Below the pieces are notes generated by a model. It did not search any database and was not told the origin of the DNA. It saw only the letters and a list, made by a program, of their open reading frames with translations. This document shows positions 53,093-63,403 of a stretch of DNA of 64,000 bases, one piece after another (the first letter of the stretch is position 1; every line of letters starts with the position of its first letter). This stretch comes from Gordonia sp. X0973. Lineage in GTDB: Bacteria > Actinomycetota > Actinomycetes > Mycobacteriales > Mycobacteriaceae. The DNA lies in NCBI RefSeq assembly GCF_013348785.1, contig NZ_CP054691.1:3038001-3102000 (forward strand). Direction: 5' to 3'. The translations under genes and the position numbers were made by a program.

Positions 53093-54763
53093 TCAGCTCT
53101 TGTCGCCGGAGCGCGACACCAACTCGCGTGCCTGCTCGGAGAAGCCGTCGCCCCATCCCGCCTGATCGGTGCGGGCCAGGCCGGCCACCGTTACTACAGT
53201 ACGTCGTTGACCGTCGGCGCCGTCATCGACCACCCGGATACGCGCCCACACGCGGCGGCGTTTCACCAGCAGCGAGACGACCAGACCGGCGACCATGACC
53301 AGCGCGGACACCAGCACCCACAGCTGCGCCGGGTCGTTGGAGACCTGGATCGAGATCCACCGCTTGTACCCGTCGAAGGAGACGGTGGTGCCGTCGTCGA
53401 GCCGCAGCACCGAGCCGGGCCCGGTGCCGGGTTTCAGGTTCGCCTGGCCGACGCGCTTGAGCTGGCCGCTGTGCATGAGGTCGGTGTCGAGTGCGTAGGC
53501 GTTCTGCGGGCGCCCGGAGTCGAGTCCGGTGTCGCCGCGGTAGACGCGGATCGCGACATAGGGGTTGCGCGGCTCCGCCGTCGACGAGGACAACAGCGTT
53601 CCGTCGAACTTGGCGGTGGGTGCGAAGATGCCCTCGATGCCGATCTGGTTGCGACGGCGGACCTTCTCCTCCGGGTACATCCCGCCCGGCGGGTCGACGC
53701 GGACCGCTCCCGACGAGAGCATCGTCGCCAGTTCGTCGGGGGCGAACGGCGTTGTCTGCGTGCGCTTCTCACCGTTGGGGAAGGTCACCGTGAACGTCGG
53801 GGCGAAGCCGTGGCCGAGCAGGTAGACGCGGCTGCCCGCCAGGCGCAGCGGCTTGTTCACGCGGACGTCGGCCAGCGGCCAGGTGCCCGGGTCGGTGGTG
53901 GGCGAGCCGTCGGTGTAGCGCATCTTGCTGTCGAACATGGCGGGCTGACCGTCGGGGGTGTAGGAGACGGTGAAGTCGTCGGCCCGGATGCAGAACGGCT
54001 GCAGGTCGGTCCCGTCCACCAGACGCCCGCCCCGGAAGGAGTCGTACACCGCCGTCGACGTGTTGCACAGGCCTTGCTCGCCGTCGGCGACGAGGATGCG
54101 CGTGCCCTCGTAGCCGTACATCTTTCCGACGGCGATCGCGATGAGCAGGCTCAACAGCGCGAAGTGGAAGACGAGGTTGCCGAACTCGCGCAGGTATCCC
54201 TTCTCCGCGGACACCTCGTAGGTCCCGACCTTGCTCTCGTCCGGCGAGTAGACCGTCTTGCGCCAGCCGCGCAGGTTGGTCTCGATGCGCGCCGCGAGTT
54301 CGGCCGGCTCGACGTCGCCGTCGACCTCGATCTCCTCGTGTCGCGGCATACGGGCGAGGTTGCGCGGCACCGGGACCGGGCGGGCGCGCAGGCTGCGCAG
54401 GTGCTCGGCCAACCGCGGGAGCAGACAGCCGACGAGTGAGACGAACAGCAGCACGTAGATGGCCGTGAACCAGCCACTGGCGAAGACGTCGAACAGCTGG
54501 AGTTTGTCCATGACCTGCCCGAGCCGCCCGTGCGCCTCGATGTATTTCTGCGTCTTCGCCGCGTTGAGCGGATGCTGCGGCAGCAGCGCGCCCGGCACCG
54601 CCGCCAGCGCCAGGAGGAACAGCAGGGCCAGCGCGGTGCGCATGGACGTCAACGAGCGCCACGTGTTGCGCACCGGGGCGATGACGTAGCGCTGCAGCGG
54701 CGACGGCGTGAACCCGCGGTTGGGCTCGCGCGACTCTTGCTTCGGCGATTCGACGACGGTCAC
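53093..54763 (-). CDS. resB: Cytochrome c biogenesis protein ResB (Ccs1)
   Basis: 556 residues from GTG 54763, which overlaps the ccdA stop as GTGA. Three N-terminal helices, a large extracytoplasmic region and one C-terminal helix (L-W-V-L-V-S-A-L-V-M-V-A-G-L-V-V-S-L-L) match ResB. N-terminal motifs are W-R-S-L-T-S-M-R-T-A-L-A-L-L-F-L-L-A and F-D-V-F-A-S-G-W-F. It is 19 bp before ccsB. Confidence 0.92.
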   Translation of the reverse strand: MTVVESPKQESREPNRGFTPSPLQRYVIAPVRNTWRSLTSMRTALALLFLLALAAVPGALLPQHPLNAAKTQKYIEAHGRLGQVMDKLQLFDVFASGWFTAIYVLLFVSLVGCLLPRLAEHLRSLRARPVPVPRNLARMPRHEEIEVDGDVEPAELAARIETNLRGWRKTVYSPDESKVGTYEVSAEKGYLREFGNLVFHFALLSLLIAIAVGKMYGYEGTRILVADGEQGLCNTSTAVYDSFRGGRLVDGTDLQPFCIRADDFTVSYTPDGQPAMFDSKMRYTDGSPTTDPGTWPLADVRVNKPLRLAGSRVYLLGHGFAPTFTVTFPNGEKRTQTTPFAPDELATMLSSGAVRVDPPGGMYPEEKVRRRNQIGIEGIFAPTAKFDGTLLSSSTAEPRNPYVAIRVYRGDTGLDSGRPQNAYALDTDLMHSGQLKRVGQANLKPGTGPGSVLRLDDGTTVSFDGYKRWISIQVSNDPAQLWVLVSALVMVAGLVVSLLVKRRRVWARIRVVDDGADGQRRTVVTVAGLARTDQAGWGDGFSEQARELVSRSGDKS

Positions 54764-55566
54764 AGCGACAACCCCGCACTCGTTCCGAACTGCGTCTGCA
54801 GCCACACGATGAAGTGATCCCAGATCCCGGTCAGCACGGCGAATCCGACGACGATCAGGGCGATGCCGCCGATGATCTGGATGGTCCGGGAGTGGGCGCG
54901 CACCCAGCCGAGGCTGCGCACCGCCCACGCCGAGGACATGGCCAACAGGAGGAACGGGATTCCCAGTCCGAGGCAGTAGGCGACGACCAGCACCACACCG
55001 CGCGCGGCGGTCGCCCCGTCGGTGACACCGGCGGTGGAGATGACCGCGCCGAGCGTCGGGCCGATGCACGGGGTCCAGCCGAGGGCGAAGACCGCGCCCA
55101 GCAGCGGCGCGCCCAACACCCCGGCGGAGAACCGGGTCGGCGCGAAGCGACGATCGGTCTGCCAGATGGGGACGACGCCGATGAACACCAGGCCCAGCAG
55201 GATCGTCACCAGTCCCCCGACGATGCGCAACCAATGCTGGCCCTGGGTGCCGACGCCGACCGCGTCCTTGAGGCCGAGCACCGTCACGGTGACCGCCAGG
55301 AACACGGCGGTGAAGCCGAGGACGAACAGCAGCGCCGCCCCGACGACGAGCCAGCGCCGCGACTTCCGTTCGGCGCGCGCCTCGTCGACGGTCACCGCCG
55401 GCGCCTGGGCGCCGACGAGGCCCGCCAGGTAGGAGAGGTAGCCGGGGACCAGCGGCACCACGCACGGCGACGCGAAGGAGACGAAACCGGCCAGCATGCA
55501 GGCGAGCACGGCGAACACCAGCGGCCCCGACTCGGCCGCGGTGGAGAAGATATTCGACGTGGACAC
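54760..55566 (-). CDS. ccdA: Thiol-disulfide interchange membrane protein CcdA
   Basis: 268 residues, six or seven helices. The two redox Cys are in S-P-C-V-V-P-L (Cys35) and T-P-C-I-G-P-T. CcdA passes electrons from cytoplasmic thioredoxin to the extracytoplasmic ResA-like protein, encoded 8 bp upstream in the same operon. GTG start at 55566. Confidence 0.95.
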   Translation of the reverse strand: MSTSNIFSTAAESGPLVFAVLACMLAGFVSFASPCVVPLVPGYLSYLAGLVGAQAPAVTVDEARAERKSRRWLVVGAALLFVLGFTAVFLAVTVTVLGLKDAVGVGTQGQHWLRIVGGLVTILLGLVFIGVVPIWQTDRRFAPTRFSAGVLGAPLLGAVFALGWTPCIGPTLGAVISTAGVTDGATAARGVVLVVAYCLGLGIPFLLLAMSSAWAVRSLGWVRAHSRTIQIIGGIALIVVGFAVLTGIWDHFIVWLQTQFGTSAGLSL

Positions 55567-55574
55567 TGCTCGAC

Positions 55575-56237
55575 TCAGCCCGCCGGGTTCGGGGCGGGCA
55601 CGGGAGCGGGGGCGGGAGTCGGTGCGGGCTCGGCGGCCACCTTCTCGACGGCGGCCTTGAGTTCGAGGGGTTCCACGGCCCGCAGGTACACCGCGGCCGG
55701 GCGGTGCAGGCGGTCCAGGATCACCGTCGTCGGCACCACCGAGGTCGGCGTGGTCAGCGCGGCCAGGTGCGCGCCGGAGAAGTCGTAGATCGACGGGTAG
55801 TCGATGCCGCGGTCCGTCGCGAAATCACGCGCGGAATCCCGGTTGTCGCGCAGGTTGATCCCCAGGAAGGCGACCCCCTGCCCGCGGGTCTGGTGGTAGG
55901 TGCGCAGCAGCCCGTCGGCCTCGCCGCGGCACGGCCCGCACCACGACGCCCACACGTTGACGACGACGACCTGCCCGTCGAAGTCGGTGAGCGCCACCGG
56001 TTTTCCGGTCTCCAGGTCTGGACCGGAGAGGGGGGCGACCGGCTTGCGCTGGGCGGGGTCGTAGGTGATCACGGTTTTGCCGCCGGGCGAGACGAACTGC
56101 CAGGTGTCGCCCTGTGCGACCGCGTCCTTGCCGGTGCCGCACCCGGCGAGCAGCGCGCCGCCGAGCAGGGTCCCGGCGAGCACGGCACCCAAGCGGATCA
56201 CGCGACTGCGGCGGGCAACACGGTCGGTCACGCTCAC
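55575..56237 (-). CDS. ResA/TlpA-like thioredoxin lipoprotein
   Basis: 220 residues from GTG 56237. A lipoprotein signal with lipobox L-L-A-G-C (Cys33), then a thioredoxin fold with W-A-S-W-C-G-P-C (Cys100 and Cys103) and a cis-Pro region V-V-P-T-T-V. A Pro/Ala-rich tail closes the protein. It should reduce apocytochrome c haem-site thiols before attachment. Overlaps the phosphatase stop as GTGA. Equivalent in position to Rv0526. Confidence 0.92.
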   Translation of the reverse strand: MSVTDRVARRSRVIRLGAVLAGTLLGGALLAGCGTGKDAVAQGDTWQFVSPGGKTVITYDPAQRKPVAPLSGPDLETGKPVALTDFDGQVVVVNVWASWCGPCRGEADGLLRTYHQTRGQGVAFLGINLRDNRDSARDFATDRGIDYPSIYDFSGAHLAALTTPTSVVPTTVILDRLHRPAAVYLRAVEPLELKAAVEKVAAEPAPTPAPAPVPAPNPAG

Positions 56238-56905
56238 GCCCCCATGACCATCGGGTCGGAGGCGCCGGCGGGCTCGGAGTAGACGATGTCGATCAGCGCG
56301 TCGCCGTCGTAGACGAGGCTGGTCACCGAGGCCAGCGAGCACTGTCGCTGGCGCGGATCGTGCCAGAGCCGCTGGCCTTCGAGGAAGCGCCGCAGCGTGT
56401 AGACGGGCAGCTGATGGCTCACGCAGACCACCTCGTGACCGCGCGCGGCGTTGCGGGCGGTCGTCGCGGCACCGAGCATCCGGTGCGCCAGCTGGATATA
56501 GGGCTCCCCCCACGACGGGGTGAACGGATCGCGCAGCTTGGGCCAGTGCCGCGGCTTGCCGAGCACGCCGTCGCCGCCGATCGACACCTTCAACCCCTCG
56601 AAGACGTTGTCCGCCTCGATCAGGTCGTCGTTGGTGACGATCTCCAGGCCGTGTGCCGCGGCGACCGGGGCCGCCGTCTCCTGGGCGCGCTGCAGCGGGG
56701 AGGCGAATACCGCGGTGATGTCGTGGTCGGCGAGGGTGTCGGCCACCGTCTGCGCCTGCGCGCGGCCGGTGTCGGACAGCCGGAAGCCGGGCAGGCGGCC
56801 GTAGAGGATGCCGTCCGGGTTGAAGACCTCGCCGTGGCGCATCATGTGCACGACGGTCTGCTCACCGGTGCGCTGCCCGTTGCCGCGCCTGGTCTTGTCG
56901 GTCAT
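56234..56905 (-). CDS. Histidine phosphatase family protein (Rv0525-like)
   Basis: 223 residues from ATG 56905, which overlaps the hemL stop as ATGA. The catalytic motif is M-R-H-G-E-V (His24), with a second His in V-S-H-Q-L-P and [12 protein letters not shown] as the usual Arg-containing segment. It is a phosphoglycerate-mutase-like phosphatase with unknown substrate. Conserved between hemL and the thioredoxin gene in mycobacteria too. Confidence 0.88.
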   Translation of the reverse strand: MTDKTRRGNGQRTGEQTVVHMMRHGEVFNPDGILYGRLPGFRLSDTGRAQAQTVADTLADHDITAVFASPLQRAQETAAPVAAAHGLEIVTNDDLIEADNVFEGLKVSIGGDGVLGKPRHWPKLRDPFTPSWGEPYIQLAHRMLGAATTARNAARGHEVVCVSHQLPVYTLRRFLEGQRLWHDPRQRQCSLASVTSLVYDGDALIDIVYSEPAGASDPMVMGA

Positions 56906-58248
56906 CGGTTCTCCCCCTGTGCTGGCGCGGACGCCGCCGCGGCGGCCGCGGCTGGCAGCGCGGCGGCGATGGTCTCGAAGGCGTCGTCGTCGAGGGCGGT
57001 GGAGACGAACCACGCCTCGAAGGCGCTGGGCGGCGGGTAGACCCCGGCGTCGAGCAGCGCGTGGAAGAACGGGGCGAACCGGTGGGTCTGCGTGGCGCGC
57101 ACCCCGTCGTAGTCGGTGATCGCGACGTCGGGTTGATCGGTGAAGAAGACGCTGAACAGGTTGCCCGCGTACTGGACCCGATGGCTCACGCCGGCGGCGC
57201 TCAGCGCATCGCCCACCAGCGCGCCCACCCGCTGCGCGTTGGCGTCGAGCGTCGCGTAGGCCGCCGCGTCGGCGGTCCGCAAGGTGGCCAGACCGGCGGC
57301 GACGGCCACCGGGTTACCCGAGAGCGTCCCCGCCTGGTAGACCGGGCCGGTCGGCGCGAGGTGGGCCATCACGTCGGCGCGACCGCCGAACGCCGCGGCG
57401 GGCAGCCCGCCGCTCATGACCTTGCCGAAGGTGTAGAGGTCGCCGCCGATCCCCTCGAGACCGAACCAGCCGGCCGGGCTGACCCGGAATCCGGTCATCA
57501 CCTCGTCGATGATCAGCAGCGCCCCGTGCTTGGAGCACAGTTCCCGCAACCCCGCGTTGAATCCGGCGCCCGGGGCGACGGCTCCCATGTTCCCGGCGGC
57601 GGCCTCGGTGATCACCGCGGCGATCTGGCCGTCGTACTCCTCGAAAGCTGCGGCAACGGCGGCGAGGTCGTTGTAGGGCAGCACGATCGTGTCGTGCGCG
57701 GCGGCACCGGTCACTCCGGGGGAGGTCGGCAGGCCGAGGGTTGCGACGCCGGACCCGGCCGCGGCCAGCAGGGCGTCGACGTGGCCGTGATAGCAACCGG
57801 CGAACTTGACGATCTTGGGGCGCCCGGTGAACCCGCGGGCGAGGCGGACCGCCGACATCGTGGCCTCGGTGCCGGAGTTCACCAGCCGTACCTGCTCGAC
57901 GGGGTCGACGCGGGAGACGAGTTCCTCGGCGAGTTCGACCTCCGCCCCCGTCGGCGCGCCGAAGGAGAGCCCGCCGGTCGCGGCAGTGCGCACGGCGTCG
58001 ACGATGGCCGGATGCGCGTGGCCGAGGATCATCGGACCCCACGAGCAGACGAGGTCGACGTAGACGTTGTCGTCGACGTCGGTCAGCCGACAGCCCTGCG
58101 CCGAGGCGATGAACCGCGGGGTGCCGCCGACGGCGGAAAAGGCGCGCACGGGCGAGTTGACCCCGCCGGGGATGACGTGGCTGGCCCTGGTGAACAGTTC
58201 CGCCGACGCGGCAACAGCATTCGCACGTTGGTCGGGGTGAACAGTCAC
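56902..58248 (-). CDS. hemL: Glutamate-1-semialdehyde 2,1-aminomutase HemL
   Basis: 448 residues from GTG 58248 (GGAGG lies only 2 bp before it, so the exact start is uncertain). PLP-enzyme motifs are [35 protein letters not shown] and the PLP Lys in F-G-K-V-M-S-G-G. It makes 5-aminolevulinate from glutamate semialdehyde, the haem precursor. It leads the operon that also matures cytochrome c. Confidence 0.96.
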   Translation of the reverse strand: MTVHPDQRANAVAASAELFTRASHVIPGGVNSPVRAFSAVGGTPRFIASAQGCRLTDVDDNVYVDLVCSWGPMILGHAHPAIVDAVRTAATGGLSFGAPTGAEVELAEELVSRVDPVEQVRLVNSGTEATMSAVRLARGFTGRPKIVKFAGCYHGHVDALLAAAGSGVATLGLPTSPGVTGAAAHDTIVLPYNDLAAVAAAFEEYDGQIAAVITEAAAGNMGAVAPGAGFNAGLRELCSKHGALLIIDEVMTGFRVSPAGWFGLEGIGGDLYTFGKVMSGGLPAAAFGGRADVMAHLAPTGPVYQAGTLSGNPVAVAAGLATLRTADAAAYATLDANAQRVGALVGDALSAAGVSHRVQYAGNLFSVFFTDQPDVAITDYDGVRATQTHRFAPFFHALLDAGVYPPPSAFEAWFVSTALDDDAFETIAAALPAAAAAAASAPAQGENR

Positions 58249-58339
58249 GGCCTCCAGTGTGGCAAAGACCCCGGCCAAACCCCAATTCGCTCAGCCGCGT
58301 CTAAGGTACGGGCGCCGGGTGACGGCAATGGCCCGGCGG

Positions 58340-59248
58340 TCAGCGCAACGCCGCCGTCACCGCGTCGGCCATGGCACGCTGACCTGCGGCGTTGGGATGC
58401 ACGGTGGTTCGGATGCGCGATCCCATCATCGGCTCCACCCACCGCTGCTCCAGCCCCGCACAGGCGTCGTGCCCCTGCGACACCGACCACATGTCGACGT
58501 AGGTCGCGCCGTGGGCCCGCGCGGCCGTCGCGATTGCCCGATTGAGCCGCACCGCCACCTCGTTCACATAGGCCACGTCGCCCGTCGCGATCCGCATCAC
58601 CGGAAAGCAGCCGCGGTGTTCGGGCAGGATGCGCGGATACCCGACGACGAGCAGCCGGGCATGCGGCGCACGGCGGTGGACGAGGGCGACGGCATCGTCG
58701 AGCGCGGGCGCGACGTCGTCGTCGACCCGCTCGTCGAAACCGTTCCCGAACTTGGCGCGGCACGGCTGGCCCAAGAGGTCGTCGACAGCGGCCGACGCGC
58801 AGTCCGCGACCACGTCGGCGAACAGGCGGTCGTCGTTGCCGCCGATCAGGAGCGTGACCAGTTCGGTCCGCGCGCCCAGCACGTCGACCTGCGGGGGTAC
58901 CCCGAAGAACTGGTCGGTACTCAACGCGGCCGTCGTCGCCGCCCCGCAGGAGACGTCGGCGAAATCGGCCGGCGCGACGCCGCGACGGGCGGCGACGAGC
59001 CGGCCGAAGTTGAGTTGGGAGCGCAGACACATCGCCGGCGAATCCGGCACCGTGGGATCGATCCCGGAACCCGCCGCGAAACTGTCACCGAGATGGGCAT
59101 AGCGGGCGCCGGCGGACTGGGTGGGCGGCGTCCCCGTCGACCGGTCCGACGCGGGCGCGGCGGTGCGGTCACCGTCGTCGCCGCAGGCACCGACCAGTAC
59201 CGACACCGCGGCCACCGCAGCGATGATTGCCGTCCGCCCGATCCGCAC
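58340..59248 (-). CDS. SGNH/GDSL-type hydrolase lipoprotein
   Basis: 302 residues. Signal with lipobox V-L-V-G-A-C (Cys22), then SGNH blocks: G-D-S-F-A-A-G-S (Ser56), the Gly/Asn block I-G-G-N-D and the C-terminal T-V-H-P-N-A-A-G-Q with catalytic His. Several Cys suggest disulfides. It is an envelope-anchored esterase or lipase; the substrate is unknown. It is transcribed away from the acyl-CoA oxidase-like gene. Confidence 0.87.
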   Translation of the reverse strand: MRIGRTAIIAAVAAVSVLVGACGDDGDRTAAPASDRSTGTPPTQSAGARYAHLGDSFAAGSGIDPTVPDSPAMCLRSQLNFGRLVAARRGVAPADFADVSCGAATTAALSTDQFFGVPPQVDVLGARTELVTLLIGGNDDRLFADVVADCASAAVDDLLGQPCRAKFGNGFDERVDDDVAPALDDAVALVHRRAPHARLLVVGYPRILPEHRGCFPVMRIATGDVAYVNEVAVRLNRAIATAARAHGATYVDMWSVSQGHDACAGLEQRWVEPMMGSRIRTTVHPNAAGQRAMADAVTAALR

Positions 59249-59318
59249 ATCGTCGAGGGTAGGCCGCCGCCGGTCCGGTTAGGCCACCCCAACCCCGCTT
59301 TGCGCATACGGTAGGAGC

Positions 59319-61301
59319 ATGGCTGCCGAATCGGACACCGAGACCCCCGACCCGACGACCCCCGACCAGCACACCGACAAGACCACCGTCGACGGTCTGC
59401 GCGCCGCACTCGACGGTCCGTGGGCCCAGACCCGCGACGAATTGCGGGAGGCCCTCAACCGGCGCGACCTGCTGGCCGACCCCGCCCTCGACCTCGGACC
59501 CGCGCGGGCGAAGATCCTCGCCGAGATGAAGGAGCTCGCATCGCACAACTTCGCCGCGGCCGGGTTCCGCACCGAGCACGGCGGCACCGGCGACGTCGGC
59601 AAGGCCATCGTCGGGATCGAGATGCTCGGCTACGCGGATCTTTCGCTGATGGTCAAGTCGGGCGTGCAGTGGGGGTTGTTCGGCGGGGCCGTCGAGAACC
59701 TGGGCACCGCGCGCCACCACGACAAATACGTCGCCGACCTCATCGACCTGAACCTGCTCGGCTCCTTCGGCATGACCGAGACCGGGCACGGCTCCAATGT
59801 GCAGGCGCTGGAGACCACCGCGACCTATGACCCGGCGACGCGGGAATTCGTCATCGACTCCACCACCGAGCTGGCCCGCAAGGACTACATCGGCGGGGCG
59901 GGTGAGCACGCGACCGTGTCGGCGGTGTTCGCCCAGCTGATCACCGGTGGGCCGGGCGAGGAGCCGCACAGCCGCGGCGTGCACTGCTTCTTCGTCCCGA
60001 TCCGGGACAAGAACGGCAAGGACCTGCCCGGTGTCACGACGTCGGACTGCGGCTATAAGGGTGGGCTGCGCGGCGTGGACAACGGCCGCATCATCTTCGA
60101 CAAGGTCCGCATCCCGGCGGAGAACCTGCTCAACCGCTACGCCGACGTCGCCGAGGACGGCACCTACCAGTCGCCGATCGAGAGCGACAACCGCCGCTTC
60201 TTCACCATGCTCGGCACGCTGATCCGCGGCCGCGTCTCGGTCGGTGCGACGGCGGGCGCTGCTGCCCGCAAGGCGCTGACCCTGGCGATCCGCTACGCGT
60301 TGATCCGACGGCAGTTCGACGCCCCCGACTCCACGCACGAGGTGACGATCCTCGACTACCGCGCCCACCAGCGCAAACTGCTGCCGCTGCTGGCGAAGTC
60401 GTATGCGGTGGCGTTCGCGCAGAACGAGTTGACCGCCGAACTCCACGACGTGCAGTCGCTGGACCCCGACGACGTCGAGCCGCACCGCCAACGCCTGCTG
60501 GAGAGCTGGGCCGCCGGCCTCAAGGCCTACGGCAGCAGCCACGCCAGCCACACCATCAACGTGTGCCGTGAGGCCTGCGGCGGCGCCGGCTACATGGACG
60601 AGAACCAGCTGCCCATCCTGCGCGGCGACATCGACGTGTTCACCACCTTCGAGGGCGACAACACGGTGCTCACCCAGCTCGTCGGCAAGGAGATGCTCGG
60701 CCTCTACTCCGAGGAGATGCGCGGGCTCAACGCCGCCGGGTGGGTCAAGTTCGTCGCCGGTCTCGTCGGTGACGTGGTGGCCGAGAAGACCGCCGTGCGC
60801 CAGGTGGTGCAGACCCTGCTCGACTCGTCGGACGAGAACCCGGACAAATCCGATCTCACCGACCGGGCGACGCAGATCCGGCTGTTCCGCAACCGCGAGG
60901 ACCACCTGCAACGCACCTGTGCGCAGCGCCTGCGTCGCGCGGCCGACGCCGACGACCCGTTCGCCGTCTTCAACGACGCGCAGGACCATCTGTTGAAGGC
61001 GGCCAACGCCCATATCGAACGCCAGGTGCTGGAGAGCTTCATCCAGGCCATCGACGACTGCGACTCCAAGTCGGCGGCCGAGTTGCTCGGCAAGGTCTGC
61101 GACCTGTTCGTCTACTCGGCGCTGGAGGCCGACCTCTCCTGGTTCCTGATGCACCGCCACGTGTCGGTGGAACGCGCCAAGGCCATCCGACGCGGGGTCA
61201 ACGAGCTGTGCGAAGACCTGCGCCCGCATGCCCGCGGTCTCGTCGACGCCTTCGGTATCCCCGAGGAACTCCTCGTCGCACCGATGCTCGAGCACGGCTG
61301 A
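59319..61301 (+). CDS. Acyl-CoA oxidase-like flavoprotein (acyl-CoA dehydrogenase superfamily)
   Basis: 660 residues, much longer than a FadE of about 400. The middle domain has F-G-M-T-E-T-G-H-G-S-N-V-Q-A-L-E-T-T-A-T-Y-D-P, as in acyl-CoA oxidases. The catalytic region is F-T-T-F-E-G-D-N-T-V-L, with the Glu as general base, and an ACOX-type C-terminal helical domain of about 180 residues follows. It could pass electrons to oxygen or to an ETF; sequence alone does not decide. ATG 59319 has GGTAGGAGC. Ends 17 bp from the convergent M20 gene. Confidence 0.82.
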   Translation: MAAESDTETPDPTTPDQHTDKTTVDGLRAALDGPWAQTRDELREALNRRDLLADPALDLGPARAKILAEMKELASHNFAAAGFRTEHGGTGDVGKAIVGIEMLGYADLSLMVKSGVQWGLFGGAVENLGTARHHDKYVADLIDLNLLGSFGMTETGHGSNVQALETTATYDPATREFVIDSTTELARKDYIGGAGEHATVSAVFAQLITGGPGEEPHSRGVHCFFVPIRDKNGKDLPGVTTSDCGYKGGLRGVDNGRIIFDKVRIPAENLLNRYADVAEDGTYQSPIESDNRRFFTMLGTLIRGRVSVGATAGAAARKALTLAIRYALIRRQFDAPDSTHEVTILDYRAHQRKLLPLLAKSYAVAFAQNELTAELHDVQSLDPDDVEPHRQRLLESWAAGLKAYGSSHASHTINVCREACGGAGYMDENQLPILRGDIDVFTTFEGDNTVLTQLVGKEMLGLYSEEMRGLNAAGWVKFVAGLVGDVVAEKTAVRQVVQTLLDSSDENPDKSDLTDRATQIRLFRNREDHLQRTCAQRLRRAADADDPFAVFNDAQDHLLKAANAHIERQVLESFIQAIDDCDSKSAAELLGKVCDLFVYSALEADLSWFLMHRHVSVERAKAIRRGVNELCEDLRPHARGLVDAFGIPEELLVAPMLEHG

Positions 61302-61318
61302 GAGTTCCCCGGGTCGGA

Positions 61319-62767
61319 CTACTTCTTGCCCAGGAGGTCGAACATCGCGTAGGAGGCGAGCTTCGCGCCGTGCGGGATGGCGGCCAGGTCGACCACGTAG
61401 TGCGGGTTGTGCGCGTAGGGCATTTCCTTACCCGCTTTGCGCGTCTGCGCATACACCTCGGGATCGGCGACGCCGACGAACATGTAGTTGAGTTCGATGT
61501 CCTCGTGGGGGCCCTTGAGCAGATGGGCGTCCTCCGAACCCATCCCGGGCGGGAAGTCGGTGATCACCTTGTCCTCGCCGAGGATCGCCCGGAACATCTT
61601 GGCCTGCGACAACGCGAGCGCATCGGAGTTGACCAGCGGCGTCGACCCGCCCTTTTCGGTGTATACCGGCATGAGGTCGTCGCCGACGTTGTAGGTCCGC
61701 GCGATGCCGTCGGAGACCGCGTGAATCCCCTTGAGCAGCGTCTCGCGCACGGCCGGCGAGAACCAGCGGGTGTTGATCTTCAACGTCACCGACTCCGGGA
61801 TGACGTTGTTGTCCGCACCGCCCTGCACCGAACCGACGGTCAGCACGGCGGTCTCCTGGGGAGTCACCGTCCGCGAGACGACGGCCTGATACTGGGTGAT
61901 CGCCATCGCCGCCATGAGCACCGGGTCCTTGGTCAGCTGCGGCATCGAGCCGTGGCCGCCGACACCGCGGAAGGTCACGTCGAGCTGGTCGGTGCCGGCG
62001 AGCTTCGTCCCCGGCGAGGACAGCATCATGCCGATCGGCGCCGGCGCCGTGTGGAGGATGACGATGGCCTCCGGCTTGGGCATCTTGTCGTAGAGGCCGT
62101 CGTCGATCATGGCCTGGGCGCCGGTGATCGTCTCCTCGGCGGGCTGGCCGATCAGCACCGCCGTGCCCGCCCACTTGTCTTTCAGCTCGACGAGCACCTG
62201 TGCCATCCCCAGCATCCACACCACGTGCGCGTCATGGCCGCACATGTGGGCGACGGGGACCTCCGCACCGTCCTGTCGCACCACCCGCACCTTGCTCGCA
62301 TAGTCCAGGCCGGTTTCCTCGGCGACCGCGTTGGCGTCCATGTCGGCGCGGTAGGCCACCGTCGGGCCGTCGCCGTTGCGCAGGATCCCCACGACGCCGG
62401 TCTTGCCGATCCCCGTCTTCACCTCGAAGCCCAGCTTGCGCAGCCCGTCGGCGAGGATCTTCGACGTCCGCTCCTCCATGAACGCGAGTTCCGGATTCTG
62501 GTGGATGCCTTTGAAGATGTCGACCAGGCGGTCCTTCTCGCCGTCCACCACGGCGTCGACGGCCGCGACCGTCGCGGGCGGGACGACGCCGTGCGAGATG
62601 GTCTTGGTCATGTCGACTCCTTGCGGTGCTGCGGAGGGGGCGGAGGTGAGACCGAGATCCTCGTCGTCGCCGCGACTGGCGATCTCGTTGACCGCGACCA
62701 CGCCGACGGGAACGGCGGCCGCGGCCGCCGCAATCGAGATCATCTGACGGCGGCTCAAGTCGGCCAA
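61319..62767 (-). CDS. Tat-exported M20-family amidohydrolase
   Basis: 482 residues from TTG 62767 with AGGAGAACGAA upstream. A Tat signal (S-R-R-Q-M-I-S then an Ala-rich core) precedes an M20D peptidase/amidohydrolase domain. Metal-site motifs are M-C-G-H-D-A-H, G-Q-P-A-E-E and G-M-G-S-E-D. Relatives hydrolyse N-acyl amino acids or hippurate-like amides. Folding with metals in the cytoplasm explains Tat use. Confidence 0.88.
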   Translation of the reverse strand: MADLSRRQMISIAAAAAAVPVGVVAVNEIASRGDDEDLGLTSAPSAAPQGVDMTKTISHGVVPPATVAAVDAVVDGEKDRLVDIFKGIHQNPELAFMEERTSKILADGLRKLGFEVKTGIGKTGVVGILRNGDGPTVAYRADMDANAVAEETGLDYASKVRVVRQDGAEVPVAHMCGHDAHVVWMLGMAQVLVELKDKWAGTAVLIGQPAEETITGAQAMIDDGLYDKMPKPEAIVILHTAPAPIGMMLSSPGTKLAGTDQLDVTFRGVGGHGSMPQLTKDPVLMAAMAITQYQAVVSRTVTPQETAVLTVGSVQGGADNNVIPESVTLKINTRWFSPAVRETLLKGIHAVSDGIARTYNVGDDLMPVYTEKGGSTPLVNSDALALSQAKMFRAILGEDKVITDFPPGMGSEDAHLLKGPHEDIELNYMFVGVADPEVYAQTRKAGKEMPYAHNPHYVVDLAAIPHGAKLASYAMFDLLGKK

Positions 62768-62869
62768 TTCGTTCTCCTAGGATTCACCGCTGCCGGGAAG
62801 TGGCGTGGCAGGTTGACTGTTGAAACTGCAATCTTGGGCTCGGTGAAACTATACCTGCGCGGAGTCGGC

Positions 62870-63403
62870 CTACAGCCCCATCTGCACGGCCATGTGGGCC
62901 TGGGTGAGTTCGGTGCGCAGGCGGTCGACGTCGCGGGCCCAGGCCTGCGCGAGCTTGCCGCTCGTCGTCTTGATTCCGATGCCCTTGCGACCGCGCGGCA
63001 CGGCGGGCAACTCGCCCAGGGCCGGCGCCTTCTGCCAATCCTCGACGGCACTGCCGCGGGCCTCGGGATAGATCACGGCGATGTCGGACAGGTTGATCCG
63101 ACGAGTCCCGCAACGCAGCGTCTTATCGGTCAGCTCGACACTGGCGTAGGTGCGGGCGGCGGTGATGAACATGTAGGCCGAACCCGTGATGATGACGAAG
63201 AAGATGCCCATCACCACCCAGTGGACCTGTCCCGGTCCGAGGATCTCCATGAGGAGGATGGCGCCGATCAGCACCGGGCCGATCGCCATCGCCCACCAGC
63301 CGCTGCCCGGCTCGGCGAACAGTACCTCGCCGACGTCCTCGGGGACGGGTGTGAGCGAGCCCTGCTCCTCGTCGGATGGCTCCTGCTCCTGGGCGTCACT
63401 CAC
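62870..63403 (-). CDS. Two-helix membrane protein, DUF3093-like
   Basis: 177 residues. An acidic N-terminus of about 30 residues, two membrane helices (about 36-55 and 62-80) and a soluble C-terminal domain with L-T-D-K-T-L-R-C-G-T-R-R-I-N-L-S-D-I-A-V-I, which resembles the PH-like DUF3093 fold. GTG 63403 overlaps the upstream gene by 8 bp. Function unknown. Confidence 0.6.
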   Translation of the reverse strand: MSDAQEQEPSDEEQGSLTPVPEDVGEVLFAEPGSGWWAMAIGPVLIGAILLMEILGPGQVHWVVMGIFFVIITGSAYMFITAARTYASVELTDKTLRCGTRRINLSDIAVIYPEARGSAVEDWQKAPALGELPAVPRGRKGIGIKTTSGKLAQAWARDVDRLRTELTQAHMAVQMGL

